Positions 1 through 11,800 of a stretch of DNA of 64,000 bases are shown here, in pieces. The translations under genes were made by a program, and so were the position numbers. Below the pieces are notes generated by a model. The model saw only the letters and a program-made list of their open reading frames with translations. It did not search any database and was not told the origin of the DNA. The stretch covers positions 297,625 to 361,624 of the forward strand of contig JAWKUK010000007.1 in assembly GCA_041398605.1 (NCBI GenBank). Direction: 5' to 3'. Source of the stretch: JAWKUK01 sp041398605. Lineage in GTDB: Bacteria; Planctomycetota; UBA1135; GCA-002686595. How positions within the stretch are numbered: position 1 is the first letter of the stretch; every line of letters begins with the position of its first letter.

Positions 1-1
1 C

Positions 2-1576
<1,575 letters not shown>

Positions 1577-1681
1577 TCGCCGCGACGCCCTCCACATAGG
1601 CGCCTCGTTGCCGTGACGCCGTAGGACCGCATCGAGTGCCGCGCGATTCGCGCGTGTTGGCCCAACTGGGACTGGGCTCGC

Positions 1682-1712
1682 CCCCGTCGATCTCGTGATC
1701 TGCGGGGTTTTT
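1682..1712 (+). terminator. Intrinsic terminator after metH
   Basis: An 11-position stem (1682-1692 with 1697-1707, CCCCGTCGATC / GATCTGCGGGG, one mismatch and one G-T wobble) closes a TCGT loop. It is followed at once by TTTTTC. It lies 106 bases past the metH stop and about 90 bases before the next start. It is the clearest U-tract terminator in the window. Confidence 0.85.
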
Positions 1713-1800
1713 CTCATTCTCATCGAACGCGAACGGCTTGTGGCCGTTTGCCCACGTGGAACCCGGGTCACCCAAACGACCGCCACCACCTGCGCCTGAA

Positions 1801-4800
1801 ATGAGACCGCCCCACCGCATCGGAGCACCCCTGCTCGCCGGCCTGCTCTTGAGCGCACTCGCCAGCGCTCGAGCGCCCCAAGCTGGCCCTCGTACAGGCT
1901 TCGCCGAGGCCTTCGCGTATGCGACGGACCGCGCGGCATTGATCGAGCGCGACCTGGCCCCGGGATCACCCGACGCCTACTTCTACCGCGGCTTACTCGC
2001 GCAGCACGAGGGGCGCCTCGCCGACGCCGACGCGGTCCTCGCGGCCTGGCTCGCCCGATACCCACAGGCTGACGGCGACGAGCGGTACTCGCAGCTCGCG
2101 ACACGCCAGGCCTTGCTGGTCTTCGATCACGACCCAGCCCGCAGCCGGGCGTTCTTGCGCGACGCGTTCCAGTTGGACCTCGAGCCCGCGCGCGGCCGGC
2201 GTGCGACAGACCCACCGGCGCCGTCCGTCCTCGACCCGCAGCTCGTCAGCGGCGAAGCATTCATGCAGCGCGCGTTGGCCGAGCCCGAGCGACTCGTCGA
2301 GCAGCTCACCGACCGAGGGCTCGAGCGCATCGCCGACCGCGACCTCTCGGCCCGAGCACGTCGCGACCTGTTGGATCGACTGGAGCGGCCCGACCTGCCT
2401 GGCCTGGTGACGCTTGTCGTAGAAGACCTCGCAGCGGATGCAGGCGGTCGCTTTGGTAAGCGCGCCATTCACGCGCGCTTGTTGCTGGATCAGCTCGACG
2501 CATGCGCGTCACAGCGCCCGAGCCTCCTCGCCGACGAGGCCTTCGTCCGCGCCTACGTCCAGCGCCTGGCGCCCGGCGCTGACGAACCGCGCGACGCCGC
2601 CGAGACCCGCGCCTCGCATCTCGAACGGCTCGCGCGATTCGTCGACCGCCTCGGCCCGGCCTTCGACTCTCTGCGCGCACAGGTGACGTACCACCAGCTC
2701 GCCCTCGACCTCGAATCGGAGGTGGTCGATCGAGGCCGCCTCGAGCGCTACTTGCGCCTGCCCCGGGCGGTCACATACGGAGCGCCCGACTATCAACGCG
2801 GCAGCGCGCGTGTTCCGCTCGATACGGACTGGGGTACAGGGCTGCCGCCCATCGAGGACGACGAAGCGCTCGTCCGCGAGGCGCTCGCGCTGGTCTTTGT
2901 AGGCTCGGACACATACGACGCGTTCGTCGGCCCGCTCCGCCGAGAGGTCGCTGCACGCCTCTTCGCCGAGGCAAAGCTCCTCGCGGGAGCGCCAGATCGA
3001 ACGACTGGCACGCTGGAAGGCTGGGCTGCGATGCTGACAGCGGACGAGCTCGAGGCGCTGAAGGCGCGCGTGGAGCTGACCTTCCCAAGGAGCCAGCCGC
3101 GCCACTTCCCGCTCGGCCAGCCCGTCGATGTGTCGCTCGACGTCAAGAACGTCGCCGAGCTCACCGTACGCGTCTTCGAGGTCGACACCCTCGGCCACTT
3201 TGGCGCCCTCCTCGCCGCTGGCGAGCCGCTGCGCGAGATCGACGTCTCCCTGAACCTCGACGGCCTCGTCCCGCATGTCGAGCGCACGGAGAGGTTCGAC
3301 GAGGCGGACTTGCGTCGAGTGCGCCGCACCTTCCGCTTCGACGACCTCGATCGACCCGGCGTCTACGTCCTCGAGTTCATCGGAAACGGCACGGCCAGCC
3401 GCGCGGTGATCCAGCGCGGCGCGCTGACCCACGTCGCACGCATCAGCGCGGCGGGGCACGTCGTCCGCGTGTACGACGCATCCGGGACGCAGCTCACCGA
3501 TGCCTCCGTGACCCTCGGATCGAGGACGTTCGCCGCAGACGCCGAGGGCGAGGTCACGATACCGTTCTCGACGCAGCCCGGCGAGCGGACGGTCATCCTG
3601 CAACACGGCGACTTCGGCGTACTCGCGCGACTCGACGTCCAGGCGGAGGACTACCGCCTGGAGGCCAAGCTGCACGTCGAGCGCGAGGCGCTGCTGCCAG
3701 GAGGGCTGGCGCGACTCTTGATTCGTCCGCGGCTGCTCGTTGGCGGCGCCCGGGTGAGCCTCGCGCTCCTCGAGGACGTGACCCTGCACCTCGTTTCTAC
3801 GGATTTGGACGGCGCCCGCACGACGCAGACCGTCCGCGGATTGTCCCTGGCGGACGACCGCGAGACCGTCCACGAGCTACGGGTCCCCGCGCGGCTGCGC
3901 TCACTCGAGGCGCACGTCACGGCGCGTGTCCCGTCGCTCTCATTGGGCGCGTCCGTCGACCTGGCCTCGACGACGCAGACCTTCCCGATCAACGGCATCG
4001 ACCTGACCGACGAGATCGCGAGCGCGCTGCTCACGCGCTCACCGGACGGCTTCGCGCTGGACCTCCTGGGCAAGAACGGCGAGGCGCTCGCGGGCCAAGC
4101 CGTCACGATCGGGTTCGAACACCGTGACTTCCAGAGCCCGATCTCGGTCCAGCTCGCGGCCGACGGCGCGGGCCGGGTGTCCCTCGGGCGCCTGCCTGAC
4201 ATCGCGGCCTTGACGGTCACTGGCCTCGGTGCCAGCGCAGACCGCTTCGAGCTCGCGCCGGAGGAGCGCGACCCGCGCGGCCGCACGCTCCATGTCCTCG
4301 CTGGACAGCCGCTGCGTGTCCCGCTCAGCGAACAGAGCGGCGCCGGCCCGAAGTTCTCGTTGATCGAGCTGCGCGGCGGCGCCTTCGCCTCGCGACACAC
4401 CCCCGACGCTCGCCATCACGCGGGCTACCTGGAGCTCGCAGGGCTCGAGCCGGGCGACTACTCGCTCGCTGTCGAGGGCCGAGACGCGCCCTACTCGATC
4501 CGCGTGACCAGCGGAGCAGCGCGAGCGGGGTACGCGCCGGTCGGTGGCACGAAGGCGAGGCGCCTCCAGCTCACTGACCCGGCGCCGCTCGCGATCGCGA
4601 GCATCGCGCTGGAAGAGGCCTCGCGCGCCTCGAGCGGGCCGCTCACGCCGCCGATGCTGGCGATTCAATTGAGCGGAGGAGGCCAGAACCAGCGCGTGCA
4701 CGTCTTTGCGAGCCGCTACCTCGGCGGGTTCCGCGCGGCCCGCTCAGGCTCCCAAGGCGGGCTTGGGTGGAGCACGCCGCAGCGCCCGGCCATCACGGCC

Positions 4801-7800
4801 CTCGACGCGCAGCCGGCCTCCTTCGAAGCAGGCCGCAGGCTCTCGGACGAGTACCGGTATATCCTCGATCGCCGCAATGCCCCGCGCTTCGCGGGCAATA
4901 TGCTCCCGCGGCCTGGGGTCATTCTCAACCCGTGGGCCCTCGCGCTCGCGACACATGACGCCAGCGGCGTCGGCGGCGGCGCAGGAGGCGCGTTCGGCGG
5001 TCGCTTCGGTGGGCAGCGCAACCTCAGGGCCGGGGGAATGGCCAAGGACGAGCGCGCAGGGCTTCGGCCGGCGACGTTTGCGAACCTGGACTTCCTCGGT
5101 GAAGGCGGCGCCCAGCTCGAGAACCTCAGACCGGACCGCGAAGGCAAGGTGCGTGTGCCGTTGAGCGCGCTGCGCGGCTTGCACTTGGTCGAAGTCGTGG
5201 CGGTCGACGACAGCGCGACCGCGTCGCGCCTCTTTGTGCGCCCCGAGGCGCCGCTCGTCCGCCGAGACAGGCGCTACGTCAGTGACTTGCCTTCGAATGA
5301 GCACTTTGTGCTGGAGCGCCGCCTGGACTACGTGCCCGCTGGAGCGCGGGTCGCGCTCCAAGGGACGGACAGCGCCGAAGTCAGCGAGTTCGGGTCTCTC
5401 GCCTCGATCTTCGAGCTCTACCGCGGGATCGCGGCGCTCAGCGAGCTCGACCGCTTTCGCTTCCTGGTCGACTGGCCCGCCCTCTCCGAGGCAGAACGCC
5501 TCGCCGAGTACTCCGAGCACGCGTCTCACGAGGTCGACGTCTTCCTGCACCAGAAGGACCCCGCCTTCTTCGACGCAGTGATCAAGCCGTACATCGCCAA
5601 CAAGTCCCGTAAGGACCTGATTGATCTGTGGCTCCTCGATCGCGACCTAGCGCGGTTCCGCGCACCTTGGGCCTTCGCAGAGCTGAACACGCTCGAACAG
5701 ATCCTCTTGCTCCGCGGCGCGCCAGAGGTTGCCGCGATGCGCCTGCGCGATGAGCTCGCGCGCTCGCCTCTCACGCGTGCGTCTCTCGCGGCTCAGATCG
5801 ACCTCGTTCTGGCCGCAAACGACCTCGACGCGCGAGGCGCGCCCGAATCCAGGAGCGTGCCCGAGGACACGCCAGTGTCCGAGCCCATGCCAGCGGAAAA
5901 GGAGCGCGAAGAAGAGCTCGAAGAGGAGCCGACCTTGGAGGACTTCGAGGTCCGCGACCACAACGAGACGGACACCGCAGAGCAGCTCTCCGCCAATGAA
6001 GACCGGGACAAGGACCTCGTGAAACGGCGCGCGGTGCGCGCCCTCTTCCGCGACCTGGGGGCGACCCGCGAGCTCGCCGAGCGCGGCTACTGGGGTGTGC
6101 CCCGCGACGTCGCCAACGCCCACCTCATCACGCCGTCGCCATTCTGGCTGGACTTTGCGAAGACAGCACCCGACGCGCCTTTTGTCTCGACACACTTCCC
6201 CTCTGCGGCGCGGAGCGTGAACGAGGCGCTGTTCGCGCTGGCCTTCTTGGACCTGCCCTTCACATCGGACGAGCAGACCGTGGTCGGCCGAGCCGACAGC
6301 GACGGCGACGGCGACAGCGACATGCTCACGGCAAAGAGCGGGCTGTTTGTCGCGCGCAGAGGAGTGCGGCCTGCGGCGGTGGATGGCGCCGCACCGGCAC
6401 TGCTCGTGGGACAGGACACCTTCCGGCTCGACCAGCCCTTTGTCATCGAGGACGGACGTCGGCGTGACCGCTTTGTGACGGGCACGTTCGAGCGCGGCGT
6501 GCCCTATGGGTGTCGCGTCGTGGTGACAAACCCGAGCGCGAACCCGGTCGAGATCGAAGCCCTGGTCGAGCTGCCCGGCGGAGCGCTACCTGTGCGCGCG
6601 AGCGCGCTGCGCAAGAGCGTCTCAGCGACCATCGGCGGCTACCGGAGCTTCACGTTCTCGTTCGCGTTCTACTTCCCCACGGTCGGGTCATTCGAGCAGC
6701 TCCCGCTGCACGTCTCCGTCGAGGGCGCGCTCGCGGCGTTCGCTTCGCCGCGCCGCTTCGAGGTGGTCGAGCCCTCGCCCAGCGTCGACTCACAATCCTG
6801 GGAGTCGGTCGCACAGCGCGCCGACCTCGGCGCGTTGATCGCCTACCTCGAGCGCGCGAACCTCGCGCGCATCGACCTCAGCCGGATCGCGTGGCGCATG
6901 CCTGAGCGCGCCGCCTTCGACGCCGTCACGTCCCTGTTGAGCGCGCGGCAGCGCTTCGACGCCGAGCTGTGGTCCTACTCCGTCCTCCATGGTGACGCGC
7001 GGCGGATGCGCGAGTGGATCGAACAACGGAGCGACCTGCAACGCAGGCTCGGAGGCGGGATCGAATGCACCCTCGCGTCGGTCGATGCGATCGAACGAGG
7101 CTGGTACGAACACCTGGAATACGAGCCCCTGATCAACGGGCGCGCGCACCCCTTCGCTGGGAGCCGAGCGATCTCGAACGAGGCGTTGCGGCTGCAGTAC
7201 GAGCGCTTCCTCGAGCGCCTTGTTTTCCTGCCGACCCTGAGCGCCGACGACCTCCTGGAGGCGACCTACTACCTCCTCCTGCAGGATCGAATCGACGAGG
7301 CCTTGGCGGTGCTCGAGCGCGTGGAGCCGACCGAGACCGAGTCGCGCATTCAGTACGACTACATGCGCGTGAACGCCGCCTTCTATCGGGCAGACGCCGC
7401 GACGGCGCGCGGCATTGCCGCTGCATACGCGACGCACCCCGTGGCCCGCTGGCGCGCGCGGTTCCAGGCAGCGCTCGCGCAGCTTGCAGAGGCAGACGGC
7501 ACGGCTGACCCCTCGTTCGCGCCCGAGGGCGGCGCCGTGACGGCCACTCCGTCGGACCAGCTCGCGGCGACCGAGCCGTCGTTGGAGGTCCTGGTGCGCA
7601 CGTCACAAGGCGGCAGCCGACTGCACATTCAGTACACCCACCTCACCGCCTGCGAGGTCCTCTACCGACCGATGGACCTCGAGCTCCTCTTCTCGACGAG
7701 CCCCTTCTTGGGCGTCGCCGCTGGCTCGTTCCGCTCCTTGAAGCCAGCGCGCACGGACGCACTGACGTTGCCCGCAAACGCACACGAGCTCCAGCTTGAC

Positions 7801-8160
7801 CTCCCCTTGGAGCTCAGCGACCAAGACCTGCTCATCGAGGTCCGGGCCGGCGGCGTGACGCGCCAAGCGGCGCACTACTCGAGCGCGCTCGCGGTGCGCA
7901 CGATCGAGTCGTACGGGCAGGTCGAGGTGCGCCACGCCGTGACACGCGCGCCGCTGCCGCGGACCTACGTCAAGGTCTACGCGCGGCTGGCCGACGGGAC
8001 CGTGCGCTTTCACAAGGACGGCTATACGGACATCAGGGGTCGCTTCGACTATGCGTCCGTCTCCGGCGCGCAGCACGTACAGGTCGAGCGGTTCGCGCTC
8101 TACTTGAAGCATGATGAGCACGGGGCAGAGCTCTGCGACTTGGCGCCGCCTCAGCGCTGA
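1801..8160 (+). CDS. Very large secreted protein with MG2-like and Ig-like regions, function unknown
   Basis: A 2119-residue protein. I start it at the ATG at 1801 because this gives a typical signal peptide (hydrophobic LLAGLLLSALASA followed by Ala-rich cleavage sites); an upstream in-frame ATG at 1738 adds only a Pro-rich stretch. Residues ~60-110 look TPR-like. Around residues 420-600 the pattern PLGQPVDVSLDVKNV followed by TVRVFEVD resembles the macroglobulin MG2-type beta-sandwich, and further beta-rich Ig-like or carboxypeptidase-regulatory-like segments follow. A Gly-rich run (about 4966-5040), a very acidic run (about 5890-6010) and an Asp/Gly run DSDGDGDSD (about 6296-6322) act as linkers or metal-binding candidates. 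The last ~80 residues form another conserved-looking beta domain (TYVKVYARLADG). It is probably periplasmic or cell-surface. I do not recognise a function; the MG2 resemblance is by eye. Confidence 0.85.
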   Translation: MRPPHRIGAPLLAGLLLSALASARAPQAGPRTGFAEAFAYATDRAALIERDLAPGSPDAYFYRGLLAQHEGRLADADAVLAAWLARYPQADGDERYSQLATRQALLVFDHDPARSRAFLRDAFQLDLEPARGRRATDPPAPSVLDPQLVSGEAFMQRALAEPERLVEQLTDRGLERIADRDLSARARRDLLDRLERPDLPGLVTLVVEDLAADAGGRFGKRAIHARLLLDQLDACASQRPSLLADEAFVRAYVQRLAPGADEPRDAAETRASHLERLARFVDRLGPAFDSLRAQVTYHQLALDLESEVVDRGRLERYLRLPRAVTYGAPDYQRGSARVPLDTDWGTGLPPIEDDEALVREALALVFVGSDTYDAFVGPLRREVAARLFAEAKLLAGAPDRTTGTLEGWAAMLTADELEALKARVELTFPRSQPRHFPLGQPVDVSLDVKNVAELTVRVFEVDTLGHFGALLAAGEPLREIDVSLNLDGLVPHVERTERFDEADLRRVRRTFRFDDLDRPGVYVLEFIGNGTASRAVIQRGALTHVARISAAGHVVRVYDASGTQLTDASVTLGSRTFAADAEGEVTIPFSTQPGERTVILQHGDFGVLARLDVQAEDYRLEAKLHVEREALLPGGLARLLIRPRLLVGGARVSLALLEDVTLHLVSTDLDGARTTQTVRGLSLADDRETVHELRVPARLRSLEAHVTARVPSLSLGASVDLASTTQTFPINGIDLTDEIASALLTRSPDGFALDLLGKNGEALAGQAVTIGFEHRDFQSPISVQLAADGAGRVSLGRLPDIAALTVTGLGASADRFELAPEERDPRGRTLHVLAGQPLRVPLSEQSGAGPKFSLIELRGGAFASRHTPDARHHAGYLELAGLEPGDYSLAVEGRDAPYSIRVTSGAARAGYAPVGGTKARRLQLTDPAPLAIASIALEEASRASSGPLTPPMLAIQLSGGGQNQRVHVFASRYLGGFRAARSGSQGGLGWSTPQRPAITALDAQPASFEAGRRLSDEYRYILDRRNAPRFAGNMLPRPGVILNPWALALATHDASGVGGGAGGAFGGRFGGQRNLRAGGMAKDERAGLRPATFANLDFLGEGGAQLENLRPDREGKVRVPLSALRGLHLVEVVAVDDSATASRLFVRPEAPLVRRDRRYVSDLPSNEHFVLERRLDYVPAGARVALQGTDSAEVSEFGSLASIFELYRGIAALSELDRFRFLVDWPALSEAERLAEYSEHASHEVDVFLHQKDPAFFDAVIKPYIANKSRKDLIDLWLLDRDLARFRAPWAFAELNTLEQILLLRGAPEVAAMRLRDELARSPLTRASLAAQIDLVLAANDLDARGAPESRSVPEDTPVSEPMPAEKEREEELEEEPTLEDFEVRDHNETDTAEQLSANEDRDKDLVKRRAVRALFRDLGATRELAERGYWGVPRDVANAHLITPSPFWLDFAKTAPDAPFVSTHFPSAARSVNEALFALAFLDLPFTSDEQTVVGRADSDGDGDSDMLTAKSGLFVARRGVRPAAVDGAAPALLVGQDTFRLDQPFVIEDGRRRDRFVTGTFERGVPYGCRVVVTNPSANPVEIEALVELPGGALPVRASALRKSVSATIGGYRSFTFSFAFYFPTVGSFEQLPLHVSVEGALAAFASPRRFEVVEPSPSVDSQSWESVAQRADLGALIAYLERANLARIDLSRIAWRMPERAAFDAVTSLLSARQRFDAELWSYSVLHGDARRMREWIEQRSDLQRRLGGGIECTLASVDAIERGWYEHLEYEPLINGRAHPFAGSRAISNEALRLQYERFLERLVFLPTLSADDLLEATYYLLLQDRIDEALAVLERVEPTETESRIQYDYMRVNAAFYRADAATARGIAAAYATHPVARWRARFQAALAQLAEADGTADPSFAPEGGAVTATPSDQLAATEPSLEVLVRTSQGGSRLHIQYTHLTACEVLYRPMDLELLFSTSPFLGVAAGSFRSLKPARTDALTLPANAHELQLDLPLELSDQDLLIEVRAGGVTRQAAHYSSALAVRTIESYGQVEVRHAVTRAPLPRTYVKVYARLADGTVRFHKDGYTDIRGRFDYASVSGAQHVQVERFALYLKHDEHGAELCDLAPPQR

Positions 8161-8225
8161 TCGCGCGGGCGGAAACACCGAGCGGGCGCCGGCGGCGCGA
8201 GCGCGTGCGTGTTCCACGAGATACC

Positions 8226-8260
8226 CTCTCGAATGGACCGCATGCGGTTCGCCCCGAGAG
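8226..8260 (+). promoter_or_regulatory. Nested inverted repeat just upstream of the sigma-factor start
   Basis: A perfect 12-base palindrome, ACCGCATGCGGT (8237-8248), sits between the arms CTCTCG (8226-8231) and CGAGAG (8255-8260). The repeat ends 7 bases before the ATG at 8268, so it could be an operator or an RNA hairpin that hides the ribosome binding site. No function is shown by sequence alone. Confidence 0.35.
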
Positions 8261-8267
8261 CGCCAAG

Positions 8268-8882
8268 ATGAACTCCCCAATTGAGACTGAGGTCCTTGAA
8301 GCGGCCAGCCGCGGTGAGACACAGCAGCTCGGCGCGCTGCTCGAGGCCTACCGCGGGCGGCTCGAACGGATGGTCGGGCTCCGCCTGGACCCCAAGCTCC
8401 AAGGGCGCGTCGACGCAGCAGACGTCCTGCAGGAGACCTTCATCGAGGTGGCGCAGCGCCTGCCGCGTTACCTCGAGGCGCAGGACCTCCCGTTCTTCGT
8501 CTGGGTGCGTTACCTCGCCGCCCAGAAGCTCATGCAGCTCCACCGTGCGCACCTCGGTGTCGGCGCCCGCGCGGTCGGGCGCGAGGTGCCCCTCTCGCCG
8601 CGCCTCGGGCCCGACGCGAGCTCGCTCGCCGCGGCAGACGTGTACCTCGCCCACAGTGAGACTCCGAGCCGAGTCGTTGCAGCGGGCGAAGAGCGAGAGC
8701 GCGTACGCAGCGCGCTCGACGAGCTCGGCGACCTCGACCGCGAGGTCCTCGTCCTGCGTCACTTCGAGCAGTTGAGCAACACGGAAGTGGCCGCGGTGCT
8801 CGAGCTCTCGCCGGGCGCCGCCAGCGCGCGCTACGTCCGCGCGCTGCAGCGCCTCGAACATGCCGTCAGCCGAGGCGCGTAA
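8268..8882 (+). CDS. ECF-type RNA polymerase sigma factor
   Basis: A 204-residue sigma-70 family factor of extracytoplasmic-function type that would direct RNA polymerase to a small regulon. Region 2 is visible as GRVDAADVLQETFIEVAQRL followed by FFVWVRYLAAQKLMQLHR, and region 4 as LDELGDLDREVLVLRHFEQ then LSNTEVAAVLELSPGAASAR. An in-frame GTG at 8205 would add 21 residues of poor coding character, so I use the ATG at 8268. The stop overlaps the next start by one base (TAATG), coupling it to the kinase gene. Sigma factor followed by Ser/Thr kinase is a recurrent planctomycete arrangement, and the kinase is a plausible modulator of this factor (inference). A nested inverted repeat lies directly upstream. 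Confidence 0.93.
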   Translation: MNSPIETEVLEAASRGETQQLGALLEAYRGRLERMVGLRLDPKLQGRVDAADVLQETFIEVAQRLPRYLEAQDLPFFVWVRYLAAQKLMQLHRAHLGVGARAVGREVPLSPRLGPDASSLAAADVYLAHSETPSRVVAAGEERERVRSALDELGDLDREVLVLRHFEQLSNTEVAAVLELSPGAASARYVRALQRLEHAVSRGA

Positions 8883-11800
8883 TGGTCGAGCGAACCGAGA
8901 GCGGGTCCGGACACGCAGAGCGCGACGCCGAAGAGGCGCGGCTGCAGCGCGTGGATGCGGTCTTGACGGAGCTCACCGAGCGCGCCCGGCGCGGCAGCCC
9001 GCTCGACATCGAGCCGCTCCTCGCGCAGCACCCGGATCTCGCAGCAGATGTCCGCCGCGCTTTGCCGGCGCTCGTCGGCCTGGAGCGCGCGGCGTCGACG
9101 GCCGGGGACGAGCCCCAGGCTGCGCGCGATGCGATGCCGAGCCAGATCGGCGACTTCAAGATCGTGCGCGAGCTCGGCCAAGGCGGCATGGGCACCGTGT
9201 ACGAGGCGATCGAAGAGCGCCTGGGCCGCAGGGTCGCGCTCAAGCTCCTCCCGCCACGCGCGACCCGGGACGCGCGCTACCTCGAGCGCTTTCACCGCGA
9301 GGCGCGCGCTGCAGCGCGCATGCACCACCCCGGGATCGTAACGGTGCACGGCTTCGGCGAGGTCGACGGCGCCCACTACTACTCGATGCAATTCGTCGAG
9401 GGTACGAGCCTCGATCGCCTGGTCGCTTACCTCGCGTGGCGCGACGGCACGGGCCCCGCGCCGGCGCTCGAGGCTGCGGAGCGGACGCTCCTCGATTCAC
9501 TGACAGGAGTACTGTGCAGCGGCTCGCTCTCAGGCTTCGACTCGGACGACAGCACAAAGGACGACTCCAATCGCCCGACCTTCGGCGCGCGCTACCACCG
9601 CAATGTCGCGCGGCTCGTCTTGCAAGCCGCGGAGGCGGTCGAGTACGCGCACGCGCGCGGCGTGCTGCACCGCGACATCAAGCCGGCCAACCTGCTGGCC
9701 GATGCCGACGGGCACCTGTACATCACGGACTTCGGCCTCGCGAAGACGGACGAGTCCGGGGACCTCACACGAGCAGGCGACATCCTCGGCACGCTGCGGT
9801 ACATGGCGCCCGAGCAGTTCGAGGGGCACACGGATGCGCGCTCGGACGTCTACGCGTTGGGGCTCGTGCTCTACGAGCTGTTGACGCTGCGGCCCGCCTT
9901 CGCCGCGAGCCATCGACCGCGTCTGGTACACGACGTCCTCTACGAGCGCCCGATTCGGCCGCGGTCCCTGCGCGCAGAGGTCCCGCAGGACCTCGAGCGC
10001 GTCGTCCGTAAAGCGACGTCGAAGCTCGCCGAAGAGCGCTACCCGACCGCGCGGGCGCTCGCGGAGGACCTGCGCTGCTGGCTCGACGGCCGCCCGATCG
10101 CAGCGCGCATGCCGAGCGCGTGGTATTTGGCGCGCCTCGCAGTGGCGCGCAACCGAGCGGTGATCGTCACGGCCGGGCTCGCCTTCGCGCTGATCGCCCT
10201 CGGGGTCGCGCGTTATGTCACGGCGTTGTCCGGCGCGGAGGCGGCGCAGCGCGCCGCGGCTGTGCGCGCGGCGCTCGCGGCCGCAGAGTCCGCGCTCGCG
10301 GTCGACGAGGTCGCGAGCGCGCGCGACCGCCTCGCGGGGGTCCCAGAGGCCCACCGCGGCTGGGCGTGGCGGCACCTCGACGCGTGCGTCGACCAGTCTG
10401 CGGGGACCCTGGCATCGATCGGCGAGCCCGTGCAGTCGCTCGCGTTCGTGAACGGTGACACCGTCGTCTTCGGTCGCACCGCCATGCATCGCGTGCGAGG
10501 CGGTCGCGTGGTGGCGGAGGCGCCGGGTCCGCCAGGCGCGGTGATCGTGCGCGCCGCGCGGACCGCGCTGGGCGTTTGGGTCGTCAGCGATTGGGCAGGC
10601 CGGGTGTGGCTCTCAGAGGGCGACCTGCCGAGCTTTGAACGCGAGCCGCTGCAGCTCCCGTCGACCGGCTTCGGCTTGGCCCTGACCCCCGACGGAGCGC
10701 GCGCCCTGGTCGGGCTCTTCGATGCCACGATCGTGGTGATCGACGTAGCGCAGGGCGTCGTGGAACGGACGCTCGAGGGGCCGCGCGAGCACGTCGATGG
10801 CATCGCAGTCCCCGCGACGGGTGCCGCGGCCTTCGTCGGGTCGAACGACGGTCGATTGCTGCGCTACGACCTGCGCGATGGCTCCTATCGCGAGCTCGCG
10901 CGCGACCTTGGCGCGCTGCACGCCGTCGCGACGAATGCGGACGCCAGCATCGTCGCCGTCGCTGGTGAGAGCGGCCTCATCCATCTGCTCGATGGCGCCT
11001 CAGGCGCGTCCCGAGGGCTGCTCGTCGGGAGCGGCGCGACCGTGTCGTGCCTCGCGATCTCGCCGGACGGGAAGACGCTGGCCTCCGGCGGGATGAGCCA
11101 AGCGATCCGCGTCTACGACATCGAGGACCGGCGCCCCCTGCGCGTCTTGACGGGCCATGCGCGACGGCTGACGAGCCTGTGCTTCGGCGCGGACTCGAGC
11201 CAGCTCTTCAGCGGCTCGTATGCGGGCATCGCCAAGGAGTGGGACCTCGACTGCGTCGGAGGGGCCGTCGTCCTCGGCGGCCATATCGCGGACGTCGTGG
11301 GCCTCGCGGTCGCGCCCGACGGCCGTCGCTTCGCCACCGGCGGCCGCGACGCCACGATTCGCATCTGGGACAGCGCGTCCGAGGGGCTCGAGCGCATCTT
11401 GCTCGGGCAGCCCGGCGAGGTCTCGGGGCTGGCATGGGGCTCAGACGGCGCGCGGCTCGTGTCGACATGCCGCCGCGGCTACGTGCTGGGCTGGGAGGTC
11501 GACTCCGCCAAGTCGACGTGGCGCTTCAAAGCGGACAGCGGTGTCCCTGGCCGCGTCGCGATCGCGCCCGGGAGCGACGAGTGCTGGGTGCCCTTCACCG
11601 ACGGCACGCTGCGCGTCTTCGGCTTGAGCGACGGCGCGCTGCGCGCGGAGCTCGCTGGGCTCTTCGAGGGGCGCGCCACGACGGACCCGCTAGGAGCGGT
11701 CGCCGTCGGCGGGCATGTGTTCGTCGGGACGCCGAGCGGCGAGGTGATCGAGCTCGACCGCGCGACGCGGTCGGTCGTCCAGCGAGCGCAGGTCCACACG

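Noticed and set aside
6296..6322. EF-hand or thrombospondin-3 calcium site in the giant protein
   Set aside because: Asp/Gly-rich run is suggestive but a single degenerate unit is not enough for a call.
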